Shown here piece after piece: positions 7,228 to 15,760 of a stretch of 64,000 nt of DNA. Origin of the DNA: Clostridiales bacterium (lineage in GTDB: Bacteria; Bacillota; Clostridia; Saccharofermentanales; Saccharofermentanaceae); the NCBI GenBank assembly GCA_017617935.1, contig JAFZVF010000051.1, positions 1 through 64,000 of the forward strand. The letters run 5' to 3'. Position 1 is the stretch's first letter. Every line of letters begins with the position of its first letter. The notes below the pieces were generated by a model, which did not search any database, was not told where the DNA came from, and saw only the letters and a program-made list of their open reading frames with translations. The position numbers and the translations under genes are program-made.

Positions 7228-8910
7228 ATGAAGAGGTTAAAAGTAACGTCAGCACTTTTGTCGGTTGTAATGTGCGTATCGATGGCGATCGCACCCGTTA
7301 CGGTCATGGCCGATGAAACGGAAGTTCCTTCCGAAACGGAGACGACTGAAACGGAAGAGGAGAAGGGATCAGAAAAGCCGGCTCCAAAGGAGGAAGAAAA
7401 GCAGGAGCCTGAAAAGGAAGAACCTGCAGAAGAGGAACCGGAATCTGAAGACGGCGAAGAGCAGGTTCCTGGCGATGAAGACAGTCAGGATGCCATGGAT
7501 GCCGTTTTGGCCAAAGGCAAGTGCGGTAAAAAGGTTAAGTGGTCCTTGGACAAGAAGGGAACGCTTAAGATCACCGGTAAAGGGTCCATGTATGGATACA
7601 GTTTTGATCCGTCTACGTATCAATACAACACGCCTTGGGTCAAATATACGTCGAACATCAAGAAAATAGTTGTTTCAAAAGGCGTAACCACCATAGGGGA
7701 TTATGCTTTTGCCGGTTGTCTCAATGTAACGAGCGTTTCACTCCCCAAGGGACTTAAGATTATTTGTTACGGGGCTTTTTGCGGATGTTCTTCTTTGAAG
7801 AAGATCACGATTCCCAAGAGTGTAAGAAGAATAGACAATTACGCTTTTTGTGAAAGCGGCATTGAGAGTTTTACGATCCCTAAAGGCGTTACTGAGATTA
7901 AAGAGGCTGCTTTTGCAGCCTGCTACAATCTGAAGAGCATCTCCATTCCAAGCACGGTTACAAAGATCGGAGTAGCAGCTTTTAACTACTGTCAAAAACT
8001 TACGTCCGTAACCATTCCTTCGAGCGTAAAAGAGATCGAGTATTATGCTTTTGCCGAATGTAAAAACCTTAAGACCGTCAAGATCCCTGTTTCAGGACTT
8101 AATTCCATTGGCGTACGTGCATTTGACAATTGTCAGGCGCTTGAATCTTTTAACGTCCCTTTGTCCGTCACGTTCATTGGAGGATATGCCTTTGGCGACT
8201 GTAAGAATCTTGCTAAAGTTTGGATTTCCACAACTCAAAAGAATAATGCCATAGACTCATTTGAAGGAAGTTCAAACGTGAAATTCGACGAGCATGCTTA
8301 TGCCATCATCGGCGAGCAGCTTAACGGGGGAAACATCACTTACATCGTAACCAATCCTGCTGCCGGCGGATCGGCGGGTACTGTTGCAGTATATGGTTTC
8401 AGCTCTACTGACGAGAAGATTGTCGTTCCGAACGTTTTCACTTTCAGCAAGGATGGCGGAAAGACCAAGGTCACTTATAAAGTCACGAAGATTACCAACA
8501 TTGCCAGCCAGTTCAACGATACGATTGCGCTTAAAGCCCTTGTCATTGGTTCGAATGTTGCAGTGATTACGGATGGCGCATTTGCCAATTGCCAGAAACT
8601 TGAATCCGTAACAGGCGGTGCGGGACTCAAGACCATCGGAGCGAAAACGTTTGCGAACTGCCCTAACCTGAAAGTCTTTACGATCAATTCAAAAGTGCTT
8701 TCAAAGATTGGTGCCGGTGCGTTTGGCGGTGACGTGCTTCTGACGACTTTGAACATTAAGAAGACCACAAAGCTTACCAAGGCGGGAGTCAAGAATTCTC
8801 TTGCGGGCTCATCGGTCAAGACCGTCAAGGTAAAGAAAAAGAAGGTCAAGAAGTACAAGAAGTTCTTCAAAAAGAAGAACAGCGGTAAGAGCGTAAAAGT
8901 AAAGAAGTAA
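7228..8910 (+). CDS. Secreted BspA-like leucine-rich-repeat protein, array copy 3
   Basis: 560 residues: signal peptide ending TVMA, acidic linker about 30-85, GKCGKKVKWSLDKKGTLK lead-in, LRR_5 repeats, central beta segment close to that of copy 1 (DEHAYAIIGEQL, TNPAAGGSAGTV), second LRR block and Lys-rich tail. The 3' 120 bases match copy 4 with about two differences, much closer than the middles of the genes. This suggests recent duplication or gene conversion between the copies. The spacer to copy 2 is again 18 bases with GAAAGGGG. Confidence 0.9.
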   Translation: MKRLKVTSALLSVVMCVSMAIAPVTVMADETEVPSETETTETEEEKGSEKPAPKEEEKQEPEKEEPAEEEPESEDGEEQVPGDEDSQDAMDAVLAKGKCGKKVKWSLDKKGTLKITGKGSMYGYSFDPSTYQYNTPWVKYTSNIKKIVVSKGVTTIGDYAFAGCLNVTSVSLPKGLKIICYGAFCGCSSLKKITIPKSVRRIDNYAFCESGIESFTIPKGVTEIKEAAFAACYNLKSISIPSTVTKIGVAAFNYCQKLTSVTIPSSVKEIEYYAFAECKNLKTVKIPVSGLNSIGVRAFDNCQALESFNVPLSVTFIGGYAFGDCKNLAKVWISTTQKNNAIDSFEGSSNVKFDEHAYAIIGEQLNGGNITYIVTNPAAGGSAGTVAVYGFSSTDEKIVVPNVFTFSKDGGKTKVTYKVTKITNIASQFNDTIALKALVIGSNVAVITDGAFANCQKLESVTGGAGLKTIGAKTFANCPNLKVFTINSKVLSKIGAGAFGGDVLLTTLNIKKTTKLTKAGVKNSLAGSSVKTVKVKKKKVKKYKKFFKKKNSGKSVKVKK

Positions 8911-8928
8911 ACTTGAAAGGGGTAGAAA

Positions 8929-10551
8929 ATGAAGAGTTTAAAAGTAGCTTCAGCATTTTTATCGGCCGTAATGTGCGTATCCATGCTCATGACGCCGGCT
9001 GTGGCTTTGGCAGACGAGACTTCCGTGCCTGAGGAAACTCAGACCGCTACTGAAGCGGAAACGCCGGATGCACAGGAAGAACCGGAAGATGAGGAAGAGG
9101 AAAATGAAGACCTGCTTCCCGGTGAAGAAGACAGAAAAGAGGCTCTGGAAGCAGTAGCTTCAGGCAAATGCGGTAAAAAGCTGAAGTGGTCTTTGGATAA
9201 AAAGGGAACGCTTAAGATCACCGGCAAAGGTGCCATGTATAATTTCGACTGTAAAGAAAGCACTCCGTATGTATATTATTCAACAGCACCTTGGATCAAA
9301 TACGCTTCCAAGATCAAGAAAGTAGTTGTTTCCAAAAAGGTAACTACTCTTGGTGCTTATTCTTTTTACAAGTGCTCGAATCTTTCCAGCGTTTCGCTGC
9401 CTAAAAAGATGAAAGCTATAAACGATGGTGCATTTGCTTTTTGTTCGAAGCTTACCAAGATCACTCTTCCGAAGAAGTTAACTGTTATAAATGAAGGCGT
9501 TTTTTATGATGCCGGACTTACAAGTGTTGTAATCCCAAAAGGTGTAAAGAGTATCCGTTTCTTTGCATTCGCAGGTTGTGATAAGCTGAAAAGTGTATCT
9601 ATTCCCGGTACTGTTAAATCAATTGGTGTCAGTGCTTTTGGCGCTTGTTCCAGTTTAACTACCATTACTATTCCTGCAAGTGTAAAAGAGATAGGAGATA
9701 CAGCTTTCTCTTATTGTACCAACCTTAAAACTGTTAAAATTCCTATTTCAGGATTAAATACACTTGGTTATTCAGTGTTTGAGAATTGTACTGCGTTAAG
9801 CACATTTGAAATGCCTTTATCTGTTACGTACGTTGGAGAATATATATTTAATAATTGTACTAGCCTTAGCAAAGTGGTGATTAGCGAAAGACAGAGAGAA
9901 GTTGGCGTATTCTTCGATAAGACATTTTCAGGTTGTAAGTGTAGTTTCGATACGACAAAATATCTGATCATTGGCGATTACATTCCTGTTGGCCCGGTAA
10001 CTTATAGGATCACGAATCCTGCCATAAACGGCACAGGTACTGTTGATGTATATGCTATTAGTGACAGCGCAGAAAGTGTAGTAATTCCTCCTGTTGTTGA
10101 AGCTGAAGGCGTAAAATATAAAGTAACAACCATTTCGGGTAGTCTCAGCCAGTATAACGTTGATTTGAAACTGAAATCACTGGTTATTGGTTCTAATGTA
10201 ACTTCCATTGGTGCTAATGCTTTCTCTAACTGCCAGTATCTTGAATCCGTAACAGGCGGCGCAGGACTCAAGACGATCGGAGCGAAAGCTTTTGAAAACT
10301 GCCCTAACCTTAAGGTCTTTACCATCAATTCAAAAGTCCTTTCAAAGATCGGTGCTTATGCCTTCAACGGAGACAAGGCCCTCACGACTCTTCAGTTAAA
10401 GAAGACCACAAAGCTTACCAAAGCGGGAGTCAAGAACTCTCTTGCGGGCTCATCGGTCAAGACCGTCAAGGTAAAGAAAAAGAAGGTCAAGAAGTACAAG
10501 AAGTTCTTCAAAAAGAATAACAGCGGAAAGAGCGTTAAAGTAAAAAAATAA
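8929..10551 (+). CDS. Secreted BspA-like leucine-rich-repeat protein, array copy 4
   Basis: 540 residues. The signal peptide ends VALA, and the acidic linker is the shortest of the four (about 29-70). GKCGKKLKWSLDKKGTLK leads into LRR_5 repeats, a divergent insert (TKYLIIGDYIPVGPVTY), a second LRR block and the Lys-rich tail. The middle third of the gene (about 9540-10250) is visibly richer in A and T than its flanks and than the housekeeping genes nearby. A strong bidirectional terminator follows. Extracellular location is inferred from the signal peptide. No covalent anchor signal is present. Confidence 0.9.
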   Translation: MKSLKVASAFLSAVMCVSMLMTPAVALADETSVPEETQTATEAETPDAQEEPEDEEEENEDLLPGEEDRKEALEAVASGKCGKKLKWSLDKKGTLKITGKGAMYNFDCKESTPYVYYSTAPWIKYASKIKKVVVSKKVTTLGAYSFYKCSNLSSVSLPKKMKAINDGAFAFCSKLTKITLPKKLTVINEGVFYDAGLTSVVIPKGVKSIRFFAFAGCDKLKSVSIPGTVKSIGVSAFGACSSLTTITIPASVKEIGDTAFSYCTNLKTVKIPISGLNTLGYSVFENCTALSTFEMPLSVTYVGEYIFNNCTSLSKVVISERQREVGVFFDKTFSGCKCSFDTTKYLIIGDYIPVGPVTYRITNPAINGTGTVDVYAISDSAESVVIPPVVEAEGVKYKVTTISGSLSQYNVDLKLKSLVIGSNVTSIGANAFSNCQYLESVTGGAGLKTIGAKAFENCPNLKVFTINSKVLSKIGAYAFNGDKALTTLQLKKTTKLTKAGVKNSLAGSSVKTVKVKKKKVKKYKKFFKKNNSGKSVKVKK

Positions 10552-10561
10552 CTTAAAAAGA

Positions 10562-10590
10562 AAGCACCTTCAAATTGAAGGTGCTTCTTA
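10562..10590. terminator. Bidirectional intrinsic terminator
   Basis: AAGCACCTTCAA (10562-10573) is a perfect inverted repeat of TTGAAGGTGCTT (10575-10586). T-rich sequence follows on the plus side, and a longer T-run follows on the minus side. It lies between the LRR array and the convergent PHP gene and can serve both. Confidence 0.85.
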
Positions 10591-10592
10591 AT

Positions 10593-11405
10593 TTACAACG
10601 GTTCGAAATAAGGCTTTCTGTCTTTGAAATAGACCGTTTCGGTAAATCCCAATGACTTCAGGTATTCAATTGCTTCACTGTAACAAACAGCCAGGGTGCC
10701 GGCAAAGTGTGAATCGGAACCCAGTGTTATGTATTTACCGCCCATTGCTCTGTATCTGTTAAGAACGCCCTCGTCGGGAAGATTTCTCGTAAAGCCGCCG
10801 TCTATGTGCTTCTTGATCGATTTTGTGTTGATCTCCAGGGCTTTGCCCTTGCTGATCAGAGCTTCAAAGAGCCTGTCGAATTCCTTGGGACACTCTTCGT
10901 AAGTTACGAAATCGCTTTTGTTGTCTGCATACCTGTTGATGTAATCGTAGTGGGCTGCAACTTCGAAGTTGCTGCATTTCTCGCACATCTCGGCCATTGT
11001 CGATATGTATTCGCCGTGAAGCTCCTTAGCAGGGAGCTTATAGCATTCGCGGTCAACATAGAAATCCTTACCCCTGAACAGATGCACGCTTAAAAGTACA
11101 ACATCAAAAGGGATCTTGGCTGCCAATCTGTCGATCTCTTCAGCTACATGCGTCTGGTAGCCGAATTCAATACCCTTAAGGAGCTCAAGTTCGCCCGCGC
11201 GGATACGCCAGTCGTTAAAGACCTTATCGTATTCGTTAAGGTCAAAAGTCCAGTCGAGCCCGTCATCAGGATAGTCAACTTCATAGTGCTCGGTGATGCC
11301 TATCCGGGTAAATCCCTTAGCTTTAGCCTCGCTTATGAGTTCATCTATCGACTGACCCGCGTCAGGCGAGAAATGCTTTGTGTGATTATGTCCGTCAGTA
11401 ACCAT
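10593..11405 (-). CDS. PHP-domain phosphatase, histidinol-phosphatase-like
   Basis: 270-residue polymerase-and-histidinol-phosphatase domain protein. The metal ligands are visible as DGHNHTKHFSPD at the start, ITEHYEVD, GIEFGY, LLSVHLF, AAHYDYI and LGSDSHFAG near the end, in the order typical of the HisK/HisJ phosphatases that make histidinol from its phosphate. No other histidine biosynthesis gene is nearby, so another phosphoester substrate is possible. The start is supported by AAAAGGA six bases upstream. It is a single gene transcribed divergently from the M18 peptidase. Confidence 0.8.
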   Translation of the reverse strand: MVTDGHNHTKHFSPDAGQSIDELISEAKAKGFTRIGITEHYEVDYPDDGLDWTFDLNEYDKVFNDWRIRAGELELLKGIEFGYQTHVAEEIDRLAAKIPFDVVLLSVHLFRGKDFYVDRECYKLPAKELHGEYISTMAEMCEKCSNFEVAAHYDYINRYADNKSDFVTYEECPKEFDRLFEALISKGKALEINTKSIKKHIDGGFTRNLPDEGVLNRYRAMGGKYITLGSDSHFAGTLAVCYSEAIEYLKSLGFTETVYFKDRKPYFEPL

Positions 11406-11478
11406 AAATGTCCTTTTAATTACAAGAATTAATTTTACTTTATGGTATCATAAGTTCATCAGAAATGAGGTGATTTTA

Positions 11479-12915
11479 ATGGCTAAGAAGAAAGAAACAA
11501 AGAAGATCAAGCCCAGCGAGCTTTTCGCTGATTTCCCGAATCTCTACGAGACAGCGTCTGAAGACGACATGACTGCGACTTTTGAGTTTGCGGAAGAATA
11601 CAAGGCTTTCTTAGACAATTCAAAGACTGAGCGTGAATTCGCCGCTAATGCCATCCAGGCGGCAGAAGAGCTTGGCTATGTGGACATAGCGACAAAGGAT
11701 ACTCTCAAGGCCGGAGACAAAGTCTATCAGAGCATTAAAGGCAAGGGCTTTGCGGCTGCAGTCATCGGAAAGAAGGGACCTGCTGAGGGATTTAACATCT
11801 TAGGTGCCCATATCGATTCGCCCAGGCTCGACCTCAAGCCCAATCCGATCTATGAGGATAACGATACCGTTTACTTCAAGACGCACTACTACGGCGGAAT
11901 AAAGAAGTATCAGTGGACTACGATCCCTCTGGCCGTTCACGGTGTTGTATTCACAAACGACGGAAAGGCTCACCAGATCGTAGTAGGTGAGAAGGAGTCT
12001 GATCCCGTTTTCTACATCACGGATCTTCTTCCTCATCTCGGTAACGAGCAGATGACTAAGAAAGCGTCTGACTTTATCCCTGCAGAAGACCTGAACGTCA
12101 TCATCGGCGGAATTCCCTGCACAGAGGACAAGAAGGCGACAGAGATCTTCAAGGCAGGAGTCCTTAAGATCCTTTTTGAGCAGTACGGAATCAAGGAGAA
12201 GGATTTCGTTTCAGCAGAGATCGAGATCGTTCCCGCAACTCATGCCAGGGACGTTGGTTTTGACCGTGCTTATATCGCTGCTTATGGTCACGATGACAAG
12301 GTCTGTGCATTCCCCGCATTGAGGGCTCTCCTTGCTCAGGAAAAGCCCAAGAAGACTTGTGTATGCCTTCTTACCGACAAGGAAGAGATCGGCTCTTATT
12401 CCAATTCCGGCGCGACTTCCAACCTTTACGAGAACTTCCTTATGGAAGTGTTCGCAAAAGCTGAGGGCGGCATAGACAAGTTCAACACGCTGAAGTTCCG
12501 CAAGGCTCTTGCCGCGACAAAGATGCTTTCCACAGACGTTACGACGGCGTACGATCCCAAGTATGCTTCCGTTTTCGAGAAGAACAACACCGCATTCATG
12601 TCGCGTGGCCTCAAGATCGAAAAGTACACGGGCGCGAGAGGCAAGTCAGGATGCTCTGAAGCGACAGGCGACTTCATCGCAGAGATCACTGACATCTTCG
12701 AAAAGAACTCAATCCCGTGGCAGACTGGCGAGCTCGGCAGGATTGACGCAGGCGGCGGCGGAACGATCGCAGCCGTCATGGCTGAACTCGGAATGGACGT
12801 CGTCGACATGGGCGTGCCCGTGTGGTCCATGCATGCGCCCGTTGAGGTCATTTCCAAGATAGACCTTTACTATTTGTACCTCGGATACAAAGCTTTCATC
12901 GAGAACATCGGATAA
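11479..12915 (+). CDS. M18 family aminopeptidase (zinc)
   Basis: 478 residues, a usual length for this family of cytosolic metallo-aminopeptidases that remove N-terminal residues, often acidic ones, from peptides. Metal-binding stretches are visible: LGAHIDSPRLDLKPNP, GHDDKVCAF, LTDKEEIGSYSNSGA and MGVPVWSMHAPVEV. The ATG at 11479 is chosen because AGGTGA lies five bases upstream. The alternative in-frame GTG at 11470 overlaps that ribosome binding site. The stop overlaps the next start by one base (TAATG), which couples it to the cardiolipin synthase gene. Confidence 0.92.
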   Translation: MAKKKETKKIKPSELFADFPNLYETASEDDMTATFEFAEEYKAFLDNSKTEREFAANAIQAAEELGYVDIATKDTLKAGDKVYQSIKGKGFAAAVIGKKGPAEGFNILGAHIDSPRLDLKPNPIYEDNDTVYFKTHYYGGIKKYQWTTIPLAVHGVVFTNDGKAHQIVVGEKESDPVFYITDLLPHLGNEQMTKKASDFIPAEDLNVIIGGIPCTEDKKATEIFKAGVLKILFEQYGIKEKDFVSAEIEIVPATHARDVGFDRAYIAAYGHDDKVCAFPALRALLAQEKPKKTCVCLLTDKEEIGSYSNSGATSNLYENFLMEVFAKAEGGIDKFNTLKFRKALAATKMLSTDVTTAYDPKYASVFEKNNTAFMSRGLKIEKYTGARGKSGCSEATGDFIAEITDIFEKNSIPWQTGELGRIDAGGGGTIAAVMAELGMDVVDMGVPVWSMHAPVEVISKIDLYYLYLGYKAFIENIG

Positions 12916-14474
12916 TGTCTAAGAAGAGAACCGTAGAGCGGAAGACCGCGATCAAGAACAGCATCGGAAGAATTACAGTCTTCGGTCTGTTTGTCATTGC
13001 GCAGATTGTCGGCTTTGTGGTTCTCATTTTCTTTCTCGGAAGGAACTTCCCGCCGATAGACGTTGGTTTGCGCGTAATTGCGTTGATCGTGGCCATCGGA
13101 ATCAACTCCAGGGATCATGACGGCGTCTTTAAGCTCATCTGGGTAATAGTCATCCTGATCGTGCCGATTCCGGGTCTTTTGTTCTACGTGCTGAACAACT
13201 TCAGCAGTTCGAGGCATAAGATCAAGAAGAGGCTTGAGAAGGTCGACATGATGGTCTTCAGCCATCTGAACTACAACGACGACATCTTCGCCGAGTTCAA
13301 GAAGGAAGATCCGGCAAGGGCTTCAAACGCAAGATACTTGAGACAATATGATTTCCCGATCTATGAGGGGACGGACATAAAGTACTATCCCGTTGCCTAC
13401 GATTGCTATAAGGCTCAGATCGAGGACATAAAGAAGGCTGAGCGCTTTGTCTATCTTGAGTATCACGCAATCGAGACCAAGGAAGCTTTCGAGCCTTTAC
13501 ATGAGGCGCTTAAGGATAGGGCTGCCGAAGGCGTTGACTGCAGGGTTTTGTACGATGACGTCGGTTCGTCCATTTTCATCAACAAAAACTTCGTAAGGGT
13601 TTTGGAATCGGAAGGAATCAAGTGCAACGCGTTTAATCCTGCATATCCCGTCCTTTCGCTTTTTATGAACAACCGAGACCACAGAAAGATCACGGTGGTT
13701 GACGGAAAGGTCGGTTACACGGGCGGATACAACATCGCCGATGAATACTTCAACATCGTAAATCCTTTCGGACTTTGGAAGGACAACGGAATAAGGCTTG
13801 AAGGACCTGCCGTGCAGAGCCTGACAGCCATGTTCGTTGAGATGTGGAACTTTGCCGACATGAAGCGTAAGGAAGACGACATGATGACCTTTGAGTCTGT
13901 CCCGCTCGTACCGGTTGAAGGCGCTCACGGATATTGCGTTCCTTACTGTGACAGCCCTTTGGATTACGAGCCTGTTGGCGAGAACGTTTATCTCAACATG
14001 ATCAACAACGCTCAGGAATACTGCTGGATAATGTCGCCTTATCTGGTTCTCTCGGACGAGATTGCCAGGGCGCTTCAGATCGCTGCAAAGAGGGGCGTTG
14101 ACGTAAGGGTAATGACTCCGGGAATCCCCGATAAGAAGATTACTTACGGCGTTACGCGATCGTATTACTACATGCTGATAGGCGCAGGCGTGAAGGTTTA
14201 CGAATACGCGCCCGGATTCAATCACTCAAAGACTTTTCTTTGTGATGACAAGTGCGCGGTCGTAGGCACCATTAATCTTGACTTCCGGAGTCTGTACCAT
14301 CATTTTGAAAATGCGGTTTACATGTACAAGACCGATTGCATAAAGGACGTCAAGCAGGACTTCGTCGAAACTTTCGCCGTATGCCGCAACGTGACCGACA
14401 AATATGCAATAAAACCGAACCTGTTCGTCAGGTTCTATAAATCAATCCTGAGGCTTGTAGCCCCGTTAATGTAA
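12915..14474 (+). CDS. cls: Cardiolipin synthase (phospholipase D superfamily)
   Basis: 519 residues. The N-terminus carries about three hydrophobic segments (residues about 17-38, 42-58 and 70-92). Two HKD catalytic motifs follow: His256-x-Lys258-x4-Asp263 in RDHRKITVVDG and His437-x-Lys439-x4-Asp444 in FNHSKTFLCDD. The enzyme joins two phosphatidylglycerol molecules into cardiolipin at the inner face of the membrane. Length and layout match bacterial ClsA-type enzymes. It is co-transcribed with the M18 peptidase, and the next gene begins 15 bases later with a good ribosome binding site. Confidence 0.92.
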   Translation: MSKKRTVERKTAIKNSIGRITVFGLFVIAQIVGFVVLIFFLGRNFPPIDVGLRVIALIVAIGINSRDHDGVFKLIWVIVILIVPIPGLLFYVLNNFSSSRHKIKKRLEKVDMMVFSHLNYNDDIFAEFKKEDPARASNARYLRQYDFPIYEGTDIKYYPVAYDCYKAQIEDIKKAERFVYLEYHAIETKEAFEPLHEALKDRAAEGVDCRVLYDDVGSSIFINKNFVRVLESEGIKCNAFNPAYPVLSLFMNNRDHRKITVVDGKVGYTGGYNIADEYFNIVNPFGLWKDNGIRLEGPAVQSLTAMFVEMWNFADMKRKEDDMMTFESVPLVPVEGAHGYCVPYCDSPLDYEPVGENVYLNMINNAQEYCWIMSPYLVLSDEIARALQIAAKRGVDVRVMTPGIPDKKITYGVTRSYYYMLIGAGVKVYEYAPGFNHSKTFLCDDKCAVVGTINLDFRSLYHHFENAVYMYKTDCIKDVKQDFVETFAVCRNVTDKYAIKPNLFVRFYKSILRLVAPLM

Positions 14475-14489
14475 AAGAGGGAGAGGGAA

Positions 14490-15752
14490 ATGTCCATAAG
14501 ATTCTACAATTGCAGGATCCTTTCAATGAAGGATGACAAGATAACCGAAGGCGAGCTTTGGACTGATAACGACCGGATCAGTTATATCGGTCCGAAGACT
14601 GATGCCGCCGGAAAGGTCTTTGACAGGGAGATCGACTGCAAGGGCAACCTACTGATGCCTGGACTTAAGAACGCTCATACGCATTCGGCTATGACCTTTT
14701 CAAGGTCTTTGGCTGATGAATACTGCCTAAACGATTGGCTTTTCAAAGCGATATTCCCGAGGGAGGCAAAGCTTACCCCGGAGCACGTTTACTGGTTTTC
14801 AAAGCTTGCTTATGCCGATTATCTTTCAGGCGGCATCACGGCGTGCTTTGACATGTATTTCCACAAGACTGAAAACGCAAAGGCAGCTGTTGAAACCGGC
14901 TTCAGACACGTTTTCTGCGGTGCTGCGAACGATTACGGCGGATTTGAAGAGCTTGAACAGTACTATCTCGATCTCAATGATTACGATCCTTTGGTATCTT
15001 TTATCTATGGATTCCATGCTGAATACACGACTTGCGAAGACAACCTCAAGTTTATGTCTGAGCTCGCGCACAAGTATAAGGCGCCCGTGTTTACTCACAT
15101 CTCAGAGACGGCTGCGGAAGTCGAAGGCTGCAAGGAAAGATATGGCATGACTCCCGCCGTGCTTTTTGACAAGCTTGGCATCTTTGACTTTGGTGGCGGA
15201 GGATTCCACTGCGTTTGGTTCACTGATGAAGACAGGGAAATTTTCAAGAAGCGAGGCCTCTGGTCCGTCTTTAACGCGTGCTCCAACCTGAAGCTCGCAA
15301 GCGGCATAACGCCCGTTCATAAGTTCATCGAGAATGACATGAAGATAGCGATCGGAACTGACGGAGCGGGTTCAAACAACGCGCTTTCGATGTTCCGTGA
15401 AATGTATCTTGACTGCGTTCTTTCCAATGTCGAGACGAATAACGCCGCGGCAGTGGATCCATTCAAGATCCTCAAGGCGGGTGCTTCAGGCGGTGCGCTC
15501 TGCATGGGCCTTACGGATTGCGATATTCTCGACGTCGGCAAGAAGGCTGACGTGGTCATGATCGACATGAGCAAGCCTTCGATGCAGCCTGAGAACAACA
15601 TTGCCAGGAACATCGTTTACAGTGCTGACAATTCCGTCGTCAAGATGACCATGATCGACGGAAAGATCCTCTATGAGGACGGCAGATTCGCTTCACTCGA
15701 TATTGATGAAGTCATCCGCGAGTGCAACAAGTTTAAAAAGGATCTCGCCTGA
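14490..15752 (+). CDS. Amidohydrolase, MTA/SAH deaminase-like
   Basis: 420-residue metal-dependent hydrolase of the amidohydrolase superfamily. Metal ligands are visible as NAHTHSAM (His-x-His), GFHAEYT, FTHISET and the catalytic Asp of IGTDGAGSNN. The substrate loop resembles 5'-methylthioadenosine/S-adenosylhomocysteine deaminases and related aminohydrolases (chlorohydrolase, guanine deaminase). ADVVMIDM near the C-terminus is the returning composite domain typical of the group. The exact base or nucleoside substrate is not certain. GGGAGAGGG upstream supports the start. Confidence 0.83.
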   Translation: MSIRFYNCRILSMKDDKITEGELWTDNDRISYIGPKTDAAGKVFDREIDCKGNLLMPGLKNAHTHSAMTFSRSLADEYCLNDWLFKAIFPREAKLTPEHVYWFSKLAYADYLSGGITACFDMYFHKTENAKAAVETGFRHVFCGAANDYGGFEELEQYYLDLNDYDPLVSFIYGFHAEYTTCEDNLKFMSELAHKYKAPVFTHISETAAEVEGCKERYGMTPAVLFDKLGIFDFGGGGFHCVWFTDEDREIFKKRGLWSVFNACSNLKLASGITPVHKFIENDMKIAIGTDGAGSNNALSMFREMYLDCVLSNVETNNAAAVDPFKILKAGASGGALCMGLTDCDILDVGKKADVVMIDMSKPSMQPENNIARNIVYSADNSVVKMTMIDGKILYEDGRFASLDIDEVIRECNKFKKDLA

Positions 15753-15760
15753 ATCAGGAT

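Noticed and set aside
3790-10551. Tandem LRR block as a mobile element or CRISPR-like repeat array
   Set aside because: The repeats are coding paralogues with start sites and signal peptides. There are no short regular direct repeats with spacers, terminal inverted repeats or transposase.
13497-14225. 242-codon open frame on the minus strand inside the cardiolipin synthase gene
   Set aside because: Both HKD motifs of cls are in the opposite frame. No start signal or domain is seen for the antisense frame.
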